This document shows positions 36,563 through 45,246 of a stretch of DNA of 58,413 bases, in pieces. The stretch spans positions 1-58,413 of the forward strand of contig CALXVD010000007.1 in NCBI GenBank assembly GCA_944391865.1, in the 5' to 3' direction. Within the stretch, counting starts at the first letter, position 1; every line of letters starts with the position of its first letter. Below the pieces are notes generated by a model. That model did not search any database and was not told the DNA's origin. It was given only the letters and a program-made list of their open reading frames with translations. This DNA comes from an uncultured Clostridia bacterium. Lineage in GTDB: Bacteria; Bacillota; Clostridia; TANB77; CAG-508. Made by a program: the position numbers and the translations under genes.

Positions 36563-37807
36563 ATGAAAAAAATCAAAAAAATCTATATATTAATTTTATT
36601 GTTTTTCATGTTTATTTTAAACATGAATATAAGCTTTGCCCAAAATACGATTATGCTTTCATCAGATAAAACAAAAGTGGAAGCGGGAGAAGAAATTAAT
36701 GTAAGTATAGAACTTAAAGACGTAAGAGTGGCTTCGCTTACATTAGAAATTTATTGGGATACAACTAGATTAGAATATATAAGTGGTCCACAAAATTCAA
36801 ATAATCTGTCTAATAGAGTTTTATATTCTTGGGTTAGTGATAATGGTGAGAATAAAGATAATATTTTAGCTGATGGTTTTAAATTTAAAGCTATTCAAGA
36901 TGGAACAGCAAACATAGTAGTTACAGGAGAGTTTTATAATTCTAACGGAGAAATAGTAGATATTAATGATAATAATTTAGAAATAGAAATAGGAAATACT
37001 AATGAACAAACGATGCCACTTAATGAAACACAAGGCAATGTTAGTAGTGATAATACAAATTTAAGTATTTTAAGATTAAATCATGAAGGTATAAGTCCAT
37101 ATTTTGATAAGAATATAAAAGAATATTATTTTATTGCAAATACATCTATTGATAATTTAGAAGTAACTGCAATACCTGAAAACAGTAAATCAACTGTAAC
37201 AGTAATAGGAAATAACAATTTAAAATTGGGAGAAAATACAATTGATATTAAGGTCGAATCAGAAGATAAAACCAAAACTTCATTTTATAAAATATATGTA
37301 ACTAGAACAGATAATATAGATTTAGCAAACGCAAATTTGGAAACACTCGCAATAAGAGAGGGAACACTAACTCCTGAATTTTCTAATAATATTACAGAAT
37401 ACCAAGTGGAAATACCAAATAGTATTGAGAATATTAATATTTTAGCAATACCCCAAATAGAAAACGCAACAGTTAAGATATTAGGAAATGATAAAATTAA
37501 TGTTGGGGATAATAAAATTCAGGTTATTGTAACTGCTGAAAATGGTACTACTATTAAAAAATATTATATTAATGTCCATAGAAGAAGCGAAGAAGAGGAA
37601 ACAGAGCATCATATAGAAGAAGAACTACAAGCAAAAAAACTATCTTCAATTATGCAGGAAGACAATATAGAAGAAAAAATTGAAAATAATAATCAAGTTG
37701 ACGAAACAAGCAATACAAACAGTATTTTAATCATTATAGGTTTGGCTGTTATAATTGCTATCGTTTCTTATGTAGTCTATAAATATAAAGTTAAAAATAA
37801 AAAGTAA
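36563..37807 (+). CDS. Membrane-anchored cohesin-like protein with cadherin-like domains
   Basis: About 414 residues: signal peptide (1-27, ending ISFAQ), a cohesin-like domain (about 30-155; SSDKTKVEAGEEINVSIEL, LEIYWDTTRLEYISG), two cadherin-like beta-sandwich domains (about 175-265 and 270-355; NIKEYYFIANTSIDNLEVT, NNITEYQVEIPNSIENINI), an acidic linker and a C-terminal span with KYKVKNKK. It lacks LPxTG and so is held by the membrane. The start at 36563 follows GAGGTG; a longer ORF upstream reads through the hairpin repeat and is rejected. It is a candidate receptor for the dockerin protein. Confidence 0.8.
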   Translation: MKKIKKIYILILLFFMFILNMNISFAQNTIMLSSDKTKVEAGEEINVSIELKDVRVASLTLEIYWDTTRLEYISGPQNSNNLSNRVLYSWVSDNGENKDNILADGFKFKAIQDGTANIVVTGEFYNSNGEIVDINDNNLEIEIGNTNEQTMPLNETQGNVSSDNTNLSILRLNHEGISPYFDKNIKEYYFIANTSIDNLEVTAIPENSKSTVTVIGNNNLKLGENTIDIKVESEDKTKTSFYKIYVTRTDNIDLANANLETLAIREGTLTPEFSNNITEYQVEIPNSIENINILAIPQIENATVKILGNDKINVGDNKIQVIVTAENGTTIKKYYINVHRRSEEEETEHHIEEELQAKKLSSIMQEDNIEEKIENNNQVDETSNTNSILIIIGLAVIIAIVSYVVYKYKVKNKK

Positions 37808-37876
37808 AAAAACATTGACAAAAAGGATATATTAAGTTTAAATATTGCTATATAATAATATAAGGGGAACAAATGT

Positions 37877-37987
37877 ATGAAATTAATTGTAAAAAATGTT
37901 AAAAAGAATTTTGAAAAGAAAGAAGTTTTAAAAGATATAAATTTTGAATTTGAAAAAGGAAAAATATATAACATAATTAATTTATAA
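37877..37987 (+). pseudogene. Remnant of an ABC transporter ATPase gene
   Basis: AAGGGG precedes ATG at 37877, which opens MKLIVKNVKKNFEKKEVL and ends EKGKIYNIINL-stop. This is the first 33 or so residues of an ABC ATPase up to the point where Walker A should begin. The rest is missing, and a strong terminator follows. It is a 3'-deleted gene. Confidence 0.75.
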
Positions 37988-38003
37988 AATTTATTTTACT
38001 TTA

Positions 38004-38040
38004 TAGAAAATTATTCTTTAATAGAATAGTTTTCTTTTTT
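38004..38040 (+). terminator. Terminator after the ABC ATPase remnant
   Basis: AGAAAATTATTCT and AGAATAGTTTTCT form a 13-bp stem with one G-T mismatch, followed by TTTTTT. Confidence 0.75.
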
Positions 38041-38141
38041 ATTATATAATTTATAAGTAAAATATTAGAAAGAGGAAAAAGAGTATCTTGAAAACTGAAT
38101 TTATAATTAATACTGAAGTATAAAAAAGGAGGAAAAATATC

Positions 38142-38336
38142 TTGGAAAGATTAGAACGATTTGAAAAAGCATTACAGGATATACTTAGTGAATATGATAA
38201 ATTAGGAAAAGAATTAGAAAAACTTAGAAACGAAGGTAAATCTAAAACAGTGAAGTTTAGAGAATTATTAGTCAAAAAATTAGTTTACAGTATGATTATT
38301 ACAATATTTAAGAGATATGATTTAATAGATAATTAG
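38142..38336 (+). CDS. Small coiled-coil protein
   Basis: A 64-residue protein started by TTG with AAAGGAGG in front. Residues 1-35 (LERLERFEKALQDILSEYDK) are an amphipathic coiled coil, and the end (VKKLVYSMIITIFKRYDLIDN) is amphipathic and partly hydrophobic. I do not recognise it. It sits alone between the ABC remnant and yebC. Its strong ribosome site and regular heptads favour a real gene. Confidence 0.6.
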   Translation: MERLERFEKALQDILSEYDKLGKELEKLRNEGKSKTVKFRELLVKKLVYSMIITIFKRYDLIDN

Positions 38337-38459
38337 AAAATATTAAATTCTAATATACAAAATGTAAAAAAATACTACACAAATTAATAAAAGTATGATA
38401 AGATATTTATGTTTAATGAATTTAGAATAATGACGAGTAAATTTTAAGGAGGAGAGAAT

Positions 38460-39179
38460 ATGTCAGGACACTCAAAATGGCATAATATACAAGCTAAAAA
38501 AGGAAAAGCAGATGCAGCAAGAGGAAAAATATTTACAAAACTAGGAAGAGAACTATTAATTGCAGTAAAAGAAGGCGGACCAGAGCCAGCAGGAAATTCA
38601 AAATTAAAGGCTGTTATAGCAAAATGTAAAGCAGCAAATATGCCAAATGATACAATAAATAACGCAATTAAAAAGGCTTCATCAAGTAATGAAAATTATG
38701 AAGAAATTACATATGAAGGATATGGCCCAAATGGTGTCGCAGTAATTGTTAATGCATCAACAGATAATAAAAATAGAACAGCAGCAGATTTAAGACATGT
38801 TTTCGATAAAGCAGGTGGGAATTTAGGAACAAATGGTTGTGTATCATATTTATTTAATAAAAAAGGTGTTATTATAATTGATAAAACTAAAACAGATTTG
38901 TCAGAAGATGATTTAATGTTACTTGCAATAGATAATGGTGCAGAAGATTTTAAATCTGAAGAAGAATGTTATGAAATTACAACTTCTCCAGAAGATTTTT
39001 CTGGGGTAAGAGAAGCTTTAGAAAAAGAAAATATAGAATTTGAACAAGCAGAAATTCAAATGGTTCCAACAACATATGTAGAATTAGACGAAAAAGGAAG
39101 CGAAAGAATGCAAAAATTAATAGACAACCTAGAAGATTTAGATGATGTAATGGATGTATATCATAACTGGGATGAATAG
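38460..39179 (+). CDS. yebC: YebC/PmpR-family translation or regulatory factor
   Basis: A 239-residue YebC/TACO1 protein. The N-terminus [20 protein letters not shown] and the segment [20 protein letters not shown] are family signatures, and the length is standard. Members have been described as DNA-binding regulators and, in TACO1 and recent bacterial work, as factors that relieve ribosome stalling at difficult sequences. The ribosome site is AGGAGG. Given the CGG recoding seen here, a translation role for this gene in this organism would be worth testing. Confidence 0.95.
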   Translation: MSGHSKWHNIQAKKGKADAARGKIFTKLGRELLIAVKEGGPEPAGNSKLKAVIAKCKAANMPNDTINNAIKKASSSNENYEEITYEGYGPNGVAVIVNASTDNKNRTAADLRHVFDKAGGNLGTNGCVSYLFNKKGVIIIDKTKTDLSEDDLMLLAIDNGAEDFKSEEECYEITTSPEDFSGVREALEKENIEFEQAEIQMVPTTYVELDEKGSERMQKLIDNLEDLDDVMDVYHNWDE

Positions 39180-39180
39180 A

Positions 39181-39206
39181 AATGAGGCATATAGCCTCAT
39201 TTTTTA
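39181..39206 (+). terminator. yebC terminator
   Basis: AATGAGGC and GCCTCATT form a stem followed by a T run. Confidence 0.8.
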
Positions 39207-39261
39207 ATGAATAATTATAATGGACAGTTGGTAATTTTGAATGATTTTTGTTAGACTTCAA

Positions 39262-39310
39262 TAGAAACATTATAATTCTAAATATTATATTTAAAATTAT
39301 AATGTTTCTA
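39262..39310. terminator. Bidirectional hairpin between yebC and tmcAL
   Basis: TAGAAACATTATAATT (39262-39277) and AATTATAATGTTTCTA (39295-39310) are perfect inverted repeats. The stop codon of the minus-strand gene lies inside. Confidence 0.75.
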
Positions 39311-40534
39311 TTTTATTATCAATTTCTTAGTATAGTCTAAATTTGCTTTTGAGTCATATTCATATCCAAGTGTATATATGTTAGTTGCAAAGATATCTTT
39401 TTCTAACATGTTTTTTAATATTTTGTTATTGTTATTATCCATAAATTTCTTAACAGATGTTATAACTGGATATTTCGCTTTAGGATTGCTTATTTGTGAT
39501 AGCAAAATTTTTCCTCTTTGGCTAGCACCTAAAACTCTAATATATGGTTTTATTTTATAAGAATCTTGAATATCTTTTTTAGTAATATTTAAGATAGAGT
39601 AGAGGAGTATTCTTTGAATTCTTGAACGAGTATATCTTTTTGATTTTATTGAATTTATTAAATCTTCTAAATTATTACAAGAATTTGCAGCTTGTTTTAT
39701 CAAATTTTCTAACCCTTCTGAAACATCTCGTAAATTTCCTATTTCTTGCACACTCATTTTTCTTAAAGTGTAAATTATTTCTTTTTCAAAAACAGAAACG
39801 TCATTTACAATTTTACCATGCTTTATATTTTCTGTAAGAATATTGTAAGATGGTGCAGGCATTAATTTTTTTACATCTTCGTTATTTTTAATTAAATTTC
39901 TAATTGCCGTTGCACTTGCAAGTCTATCTTTTATTTTTAGACTGTTATATCCTGCATCAATTCTTTTTATTGTTAAAGGAGTAACCTTACTTTTTAGTCT
40001 TTTTATTGCTTTTAAATATTCTATTCCAAGTATATTATTAGGATCAGATAAAACATTTGCATATTTTCTAACATCATTTAAGTAAAGTAATAAGGCATTT
40101 TCTCTTGCTTTAGGATATGATAATCCTTTAGACAACTCATGAGTTAATATTGTAGTAAATTCTTTTGGTTCATCATATAAAACATTAGCAATACAATCTA
40201 GAGTATCTAAATCACCACATTCACTACCAAATGAGATAGTAACATCATTACCAAAAGCACCTAATATTTTCAGGGCACCTTCAGCAAAATTTTCTGCACT
40301 TGAAATACTATAAAGAACAGGAAGCTCTATAACTAAATCCATTCCACACTTAATTGCTGCTTCTGCTTTAGACCATTTATCAATAATAGAAGTATCGCCA
40401 CGCTGAACAAAATTACCACTCATTATACAAATAGAGTAGTCAGGGTTAATAAGTTTTTTTGATTTTTGTAATTGGTACAAATGTCCATTATGAAAAGGAT
40501 TATATTCAGCTACAATTGCTAATATTTTACTCAT
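39308..40534 (-). CDS. tmcAL: tRNA(Met) cytidine acetate ligase
   Basis: A 408-residue nucleotidyltransferase-fold enzyme of the TmcAL family, which activates acetate to make N4-acetylcytidine at the wobble base of elongator tRNA-Met. Motifs AIVAEYNPFHNGH (the HxGH-type nucleotide site) and MSGNFVQRGD are at the start, and DAGYNSLKIKDRLASATAIR with the conserved Ser-Ala-Thr region follows. It was once annotated as UPF0348 protein. The frame is intact. The flanking family A element lies just upstream of its promoter. Confidence 0.9.
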   Translation of the reverse strand: MSKILAIVAEYNPFHNGHLYQLQKSKKLINPDYSICIMSGNFVQRGDTSIIDKWSKAEAAIKCGMDLVIELPVLYSISSAENFAEGALKILGAFGNDVTISFGSECGDLDTLDCIANVLYDEPKEFTTILTHELSKGLSYPKARENALLLYLNDVRKYANVLSDPNNILGIEYLKAIKRLKSKVTPLTIKRIDAGYNSLKIKDRLASATAIRNLIKNNEDVKKLMPAPSYNILTENIKHGKIVNDVSVFEKEIIYTLRKMSVQEIGNLRDVSEGLENLIKQAANSCNNLEDLINSIKSKRYTRSRIQRILLYSILNITKKDIQDSYKIKPYIRVLGASQRGKILLSQISNPKAKYPVITSVKKFMDNNNNKILKNMLEKDIFATNIYTLGYEYDSKANLDYTKKLIIK

Positions 40535-40601
40535 TATTTACTCCTAATATTGAAAAATAAATATATTTGTTGATATAATATCACATATATAAGAAAAAAA
40601 C

Positions 40602-40735
40602 AAATTGGAATCTGTTTTTGTGATGTGAGAGGTGCGAAGTGTGAGGTGTGCTTTTAGAGCTAGGCTACGTAAGGCTTACCCTAATTTCACACTTCCCACA
40701 TCCCACTTCTCACTTCTCAGATAAATTACAATTTA
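40602..40735. repeat. Family A palindromic element, copy 3 (inverted)
   Basis: It has the opposite orientation to copies 1, 2 and 4. GAGGTGCGAAGTGTGAGG leads into the CTACGTAAGGCTTACCCTAA centre and TTCCCACATCCCACTTCTC, ending AAATTACAATTT. Confidence 0.85.
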
Positions 40736-40750
40736 TTTAGGAGAAAAAAT

Positions 40751-40772
40751 GAAAGGGGTCTGTCCCTTTTCG
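40751..40772. repeat. Short GGGGTCTGTCCCC hairpin
   Basis: GAAAGGGG and CCCCTTTC pair around TCTGT, directly before rnhA. It is a shorter relative of the 6383 repeat. Confidence 0.6.
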
Positions 40773-40812
40773 TTTGGCACAAAACCAAATTTATAAAAGA
40801 AAGGAAACTATT

Positions 40813-41248
40813 ATGGATAAGGTTATTATATATACAGATGGTGCATGTTCACGGAAATCCTGGACCAGGAGGTTGGGGTGCAATTCTTATGTTTAATGAT
40901 ATAAAAAAAGAAATAAGTGGTGGAAATAAAGAAACTACTAATAATATAATGGAGATAACAGCTGTAATTGAGGCTTTAAACCTGTTAAAAAGGCCATGTG
41001 ATGTAGAAATATATAGCGATAGTGCATACGTTGTAAATGCATTTAATAATGGATGGATATATAACTGGCTTAAAAATAATTGGAGAACCTCTGGAAAAGA
41101 ACCTGTAAAGAATAAAGAGCTTTGGCAAAAACTTTATAATTTAACCAAAACTCATAAAGTAAAATTTATAAAAGTAAAAGGACATAGTGATAATGAATTC
41201 AATAATAGATGTGACGAACTTGCAAGAAGTGAGATTATTAGACAATAA
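40813..41248 (+). CDS. rnhA: Ribonuclease HI, with one +1 recoding site
   Basis: Cleaves RNA in RNA-DNA hybrids; about 144 residues. The start ATG at 40813 follows AAGGAAAC and gives [13 protein letters not shown] with the first catalytic Asp. An in-frame CGG at 40852 (codon 14) follows, and skipping its C gives [13 protein letters not shown], the universal RNase HI motif. Downstream lie the Glu of [12 protein letters not shown], the Asp of YSDSAYV and the last acidic residue in DELAR. Without the shift only a short peptide ending 15 codons past the CGG would be made. Confidence 0.95.
40852..40854 (+). other. +1 recoding site 8 (rnhA codon 14)
   Basis: The incoming frame reads TCA-CGG-AAA-TCC-TGG. 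Skipping the C gives TCA-GGA-AAT-CCT-GGA, that is S-G-N-P-G. Confidence 0.95.
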
Positions 41249-41359
41249 TCTGTTACCAAATAATTACAAAGGCATTACATTTATGTAACAATCATTGAAA
41301 CATTAAAGGTTATAACTTATAATAAAATAAAATATTGGGTGGTATTGTAGGTGATTAGT

Positions 41360-41899
41360 ATGGATTCTTTTGCAGATTATATTTTGACAGAAGAAAGCTT
41401 TGCTAAAAAAATTGAAATTATGTGTTATCTTCAAAAAAAGACAAATATATTTTTTGATAATTCTGTTATATTTAAAGCTTTAATTGCTAAATTATTTATT
41501 GAATCTATGGATATAGATGTAGATAAAAATATTGTAATTACTGCTATGTTATTATGTGGCTGTAAAAAAATAAATAATGCACAAGATATAGAAAAAATAA
41601 AATCTTATGCAAAAGAAGGTGCAGAATTTATTTCTAAACTTGGATTTTCAAAAGAATTTTGTACAATATGTGAGCAACATAATAGATACAGTAATAGTAT
41701 CCCAAGAAAAAAAGAAAGTGATATACTAGAACTTGCAGATCAATTTGGAGGAATGCTTTTAGATAGGCCAGAGAGAGTTGCCTTTCCAATAGAAGAAGCA
41801 TTAATACTATTAGAAAGTAGAAACCTAAAAAATTGTAACAATAGATATTTAAACCAATTTAAAGACTTTATAAATATAGCAAAGGAGGTAAACCTATGA
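41360..41899 (+). CDS. Degenerate HD-GYP-like protein
   Basis: A 179-residue helical protein. The C-terminal part, EQHNRYSNSIPRKKESDILELADQF-x-LDRPERVAFPIEEALILLE, follows the pattern of HD-GYP phosphodiesterases (a His-rich GYP-like turn, then an A-D-x-F and D-R-P segment), but the HD pair and the GYP triad are not intact. It may be a degenerate signalling or scaffold protein. The start at 41360 follows AGGTGATT; GTG at 41351 is an alternative. Its stop overlaps the next gene's ATG (ATGA), so the two are coupled. Confidence 0.6.
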   Translation: MDSFADYILTEESFAKKIEIMCYLQKKTNIFFDNSVIFKALIAKLFIESMDIDVDKNIVITAMLLCGCKKINNAQDIEKIKSYAKEGAEFISKLGFSKEFCTICEQHNRYSNSIPRKKESDILELADQFGGMLLDRPERVAFPIEEALILLESRNLKNCNNRYLNQFKDFINIAKEVNL

Positions 41900-42072
41900 T
41901 AGATTTTTATAAGTTTAGTATTCTATCTGCACTAGGAAAAGATGCAGGAAAAAGTAGTATGTCAGAATATTTAAGAGATATAGAAGGAAGTTATGATAGA
42001 GCTTTGGGGCAGATACGTGCAATGAAAGCTAAAAGATTACCTAGCAAACAAGATATGGAGTTATATTTATAA
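41896..42072 (+). CDS. 58-residue conserved-looking small protein
   Basis: An ORF too short for common gene callers: 58 residues from ATG at 41896, preceded by AAGGAGG and overlapping the upstream stop codon. It encodes MIDFYKFSILSALGKD and ends KRLPSKQDMELYL. It is soluble and helical with basic residues toward the end. The strong ribosome site, four-base overlap and 16-base gap to the PHP-domain gene support a real gene in a three-gene operon. I do not recognise the family. Confidence 0.65.
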   Translation: MIDFYKFSILSALGKDAGKSSMSEYLRDIEGSYDRALGQIRAMKAKRLPSKQDMELYL

Positions 42073-42088
42073 AAAGGATGGAAAATAT

Positions 42089-43279
42089 ATGTACGAAATA
42101 TTTGCAGATTTACATGTACACATAGGAAGAAGCGAAAATAATAAACCAATAAAGATAACAGCAGCAAGGAGTTTAAACTTTGCAAATATAGCAAAAGAAT
42201 GTAGAGAAAGAAAAGGTATAGATATTGTAGGAATTATAGATTGTGCTTCACCTTATGTTATAGAAGATATAGAAAATTTTTTAAGCACAGGAGAAGCTTA
42301 TGAAATAGAAGATGGCGGAATAATATACAAAGATAAAGTATGTATAATTTTAGGAAGCGAGATAGAAACATCTGAAGAAGGGCTAAATGGGCACTTAGGA
42401 AGTGCACATAATCTTTGTTATTTTCCACATCTAAAAGATATAAAAGGCTTTTCAAAAGAAATGAGTAAACACATTAAAAATATTACACTTAGTTCACAAA
42501 GAGCAGATTTGTCTGCATATGAATTAGTAGATATAGTAGAAAAATATAATGGAATATTAATTCCAGCACATTGTTTTACACCACATAAAAGTTTTTACGG
42601 AAATTGTACAGATAGACTAGAAAAAATATTTAAAGAAAAGTATTATAAAATACCTGCTATAGAGCTAGGTTTAAGTTCTGATACATATCTTGCCGACATG
42701 ATTTCAGAATTAGAAAATAAAACTTTTTTAACAAATTCCGATGCACATTCATTACCTAAAATTGCTAGAGAGTATAATAAAATATTAGTAGAAGATATAA
42801 GTTTTAAAGAACTTTTAAAAGCAATAAAAAATGAAGATGGAAGAAAAATTATTTCAAATTATGGTATGGATCCAAAACTTGGTAAATATCATAGAACTTA
42901 TTGCGAAGTTTGCGGTAAAAATATTAAAGGAGATGCTCCAGTTACCAAGTGTGATACATGCGATAGTAGAAATATAACTATGGGAGTTTACGACAGAATA
43001 GAAATAATAAAAGATAAAGAAACATCAATCAGTCCTAAGAATAGGCCAGAATATATTTATCAGATACCTCTTAGTTTTATACCAGGTGTAGGTAAAAAAA
43101 GCTTAGAGAAATTATTAGATACTTTTGATACTGAAATGAATATAATTCATAACTTATCTAAAGATGATATTGAAGCAGTTGTTGGAGAAAAAGTTGCAAA
43201 TAATATTATTTCAGCAAGAGATGGTAAAATGAAAATACAAGCAGGCGGAGGAGGAGTATACGGTCAAGTTTGTATTTGA
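42089..43279 (+). CDS. Endonuclease Q-like PHP-domain protein
   Basis: A 396-residue PHP-family phosphoesterase with a zinc ribbon and a helix-hairpin-helix, the layout of EndoQ DNA-repair nucleases. PHP metal motifs are ADLHVHIGR (residues 5-13), IIDCAS, IPAHCFTPH and NSDAHS. The zinc ribbon is CEVCGK and CDTCDS (about 272-298), and the HhH is IPGVGKKSLEKLL. EndoQ enzymes cut 5' to deaminated or abasic bases. The stop codon lies in the end of family A copy 4, so that repeat abuts the gene and may have altered its last codons. Confidence 0.85.
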   Translation: MYEIFADLHVHIGRSENNKPIKITAARSLNFANIAKECRERKGIDIVGIIDCASPYVIEDIENFLSTGEAYEIEDGGIIYKDKVCIILGSEIETSEEGLNGHLGSAHNLCYFPHLKDIKGFSKEMSKHIKNITLSSQRADLSAYELVDIVEKYNGILIPAHCFTPHKSFYGNCTDRLEKIFKEKYYKIPAIELGLSSDTYLADMISELENKTFLTNSDAHSLPKIAREYNKILVEDISFKELLKAIKNEDGRKIISNYGMDPKLGKYHRTYCEVCGKNIKGDAPVTKCDTCDSRNITMGVYDRIEIIKDKETSISPKNRPEYIYQIPLSFIPGVGKKSLEKLLDTFDTEMNIIHNLSKDDIEAVVGEKVANNIISARDGKMKIQAGGGGVYGQVCI

Positions 43280-43393
43280 AGTGAGAAGTGGGATGTGGGA
43301 AGTGTGAAATTAGAGTAAGCCTAACAATGTCTAACCCTAAAAAGCACACCTCACACTTCGCACCTCACACTTCAAAAAATAAATTTCAATTCA
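43271..43393. repeat. Family A palindromic element, copy 4
   Basis: Same orientation as copy 1. It supplies the stop codon of the upstream gene. The centre reads TTAGAGTAAGCCTAACAATG, more diverged than in other copies. Confidence 0.8.
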
Positions 43394-43479
43394 TTTTTTA
43401 ACAAATTTTTATAATATTTTATGTTCTTTTTTTTTGCCTATTGAATACACATTATGTATAAGTGTTTCGGAGGTAAATA

Positions 43480-44143
43480 ATGAACAGAAGATTTAAAAGA
43501 CATATTGGAAGTAAAAAATCGTCAAGAACTAAAGAAATAATTTTGTCGCACATACAAAATAATATAAAAGAGTATTTTATAGCAACAATTATATTTTTAA
43601 TTGGCATAGTTATTGGAGTAATATTTATAAACAACACATCAGAAACCCAGTCATCTGAAATAATTAGTTACATTAATACATTTATAAATGGAATAAAAGA
43701 AAATCAAGAAATTGACGAATTAGCATTGCTAAAAGACTCAATTAGTAAAAATTGTGTACTAGCTATTTTATTATGGTTTATTGGTTCTACTGTTATAGGA
43801 ATTTCTATTGTTTATATAATACTCGCATTTAGAGGATTTTGTTTAGGATATACTATATCTTCAATTATACTTACTTGTGGCATTCGGCAAAGGAATTTTG
43901 TTTTTGCTTTCTACAGTTTTGCTCCAATATATTATATTTGTACCTTGTATAATAGCACTGACTGTAAGTGGTATGAGGTTGCACAACTCTATAATGAAAG
44001 ATAAAAGAAGAGAAAATATAAAATTAGAAATACTAAGGCATACTTTCTTTTCTTTAGCTATGTTAATATTACTAATCATTTCTTCTTTTATAGAAGTTTA
44101 TATATCTAAAAACATTCTCATTTTAGTTATAAAATATATTTGA
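43480..44143 (+). CDS. spoIIM: Stage II sporulation protein M, with one +1 recoding site
   Basis: An integral membrane protein of about 220 residues resembling SpoIIM, a part of the engulfment machinery that remodels the septum during sporulation. The N-terminal basic segment is followed by spans at about 27-45, 90-115 and, downstream of the break, 140-163 and 185-208. A CGG at 43885 (codon 136) breaks the frame; skipping its C gives TCGIGKGILFLLST and joins the spans. It is followed by xerD. Presence suggests endospore capacity but does not prove it. Confidence 0.8.
43885..43887 (+). other. +1 recoding site 9 (spoIIM codon 136)
   Basis: The incoming frame reads ATT-CGG-CAA-AGG-AAT. Skipping the C gives ATT-GGC-AAA-GGA-ATT. 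Confidence 0.9.
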
Positions 44144-44234
44144 TAAATTAAAAAAATCTATTTACTTTTTTTTTCTAATCTGATATAAATATATACATAA
44201 TAAATATTCATAATTAAAAAAAGAGGAGATAAAA

Positions 44235-45116
44235 ATGGATAATCAAATTAGTAGTTTTTTAGAATTTATTAAAAATGATAAAAAGTTGTCAGATAACACT
44301 TTACAAGCATATAGAAGAGATATTCTCCAATATAAATCATATTTAGAATCAAATAAAATGAATTATACAAAAACAAAAAATAAAGACATGAAAGAATATT
44401 TAGAGCATTTAAAAGACATAAATAAAAGACCATCTACAATTTCTAGAAATTTAGCTTCAATTAGATTATTTTATCAATATTTACTAAAAAATAATAAAGT
44501 AAAATCTGATCCAACTGAAGGAATTGCATCTCCAAAAGTAGATAAAAGAGTTCCAAGCATACTAACTACTCAAGAAGTATCTTTATTGTTAGACCAACCA
44601 AAAAATGTAGATTTAAAAGGTATTAGAGATAAAGCAATGCTCGAATTTGCTTATGCTACTGGAATGAGAGTAACAGAAATAACATCTTTAAACATAGACA
44701 ATGTGAATTTAGAAGAAGGTTTTGTTGTATGCAAAAATGGAAATAAACAAAGAAAAATACCATTGGGTTCTTTATCTTTAAAAGCATTAAAAGAATATGT
44801 TGAAGAATCAAGACCTATTTTAATAAAATCTGAACAAGAGAAATCTTTATTCGTAAATATAAATGGAAAAAGATTAACAAGACAAGGATTTTGGAAAATA
44901 GTAAAATTCTATAAAGAGCAAGCACATATTAATAAAGAAATTACACCACATATTTTAAGGCATTCTTTTGCAACACATTTATTACAAAATGGTGCAGAAT
45001 TAAAAGCTATACAAACAATGCTAGGTCATTCTGATATTGCATCAACGCAAGTGTATATGCAATTCCAAGACGAGAGTTTAAAAAATGTATATAAAAAAGC
45101 ACATCCAAGAGCATAA
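44235..45116 (+). CDS. xerD: Tyrosine recombinase XerD
   Basis: A 293-residue tyrosine site-specific recombinase of the XerC/D type that resolves chromosome dimers. It has an N-terminal SAM-like domain (1-85) and a catalytic domain with Arg in YATGMRVTEI, the HxxR in THILRHSFATHLL, His in LGHSDIASTQ and Tyr in VYMQF (about 279). The length and the position after spoIIM match the Firmicute chromosomal xerD arrangement. The ribosome site is GAGGAG, and a terminator follows. Confidence 0.9.
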   Translation: MDNQISSFLEFIKNDKKLSDNTLQAYRRDILQYKSYLESNKMNYTKTKNKDMKEYLEHLKDINKRPSTISRNLASIRLFYQYLLKNNKVKSDPTEGIASPKVDKRVPSILTTQEVSLLLDQPKNVDLKGIRDKAMLEFAYATGMRVTEITSLNIDNVNLEEGFVVCKNGNKQRKIPLGSLSLKALKEYVEESRPILIKSEQEKSLFVNINGKRLTRQGFWKIVKFYKEQAHINKEITPHILRHSFATHLLQNGAELKAIQTMLGHSDIASTQVYMQFQDESLKNVYKKAHPRA

Positions 45117-45125
45117 AAGTATATT

Positions 45126-45160
45126 AAAAAAGAGATTAACATTGCAATTAATCTCTTTTT
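45126..45160 (+). terminator. xerD terminator
   Basis: AAAGAGATTAA and TTAATCTCTTT form a stem around CATTGCAA, followed by Ts. Confidence 0.8.
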
Positions 45161-45246
45161 GTTATATAATATAGAGAAATTTAGAATTTTAAGCAAAAAA
45201 AGAAGAGTTAATATTCTCTTCAATATTTCAAAGGAGGAAATTATAT

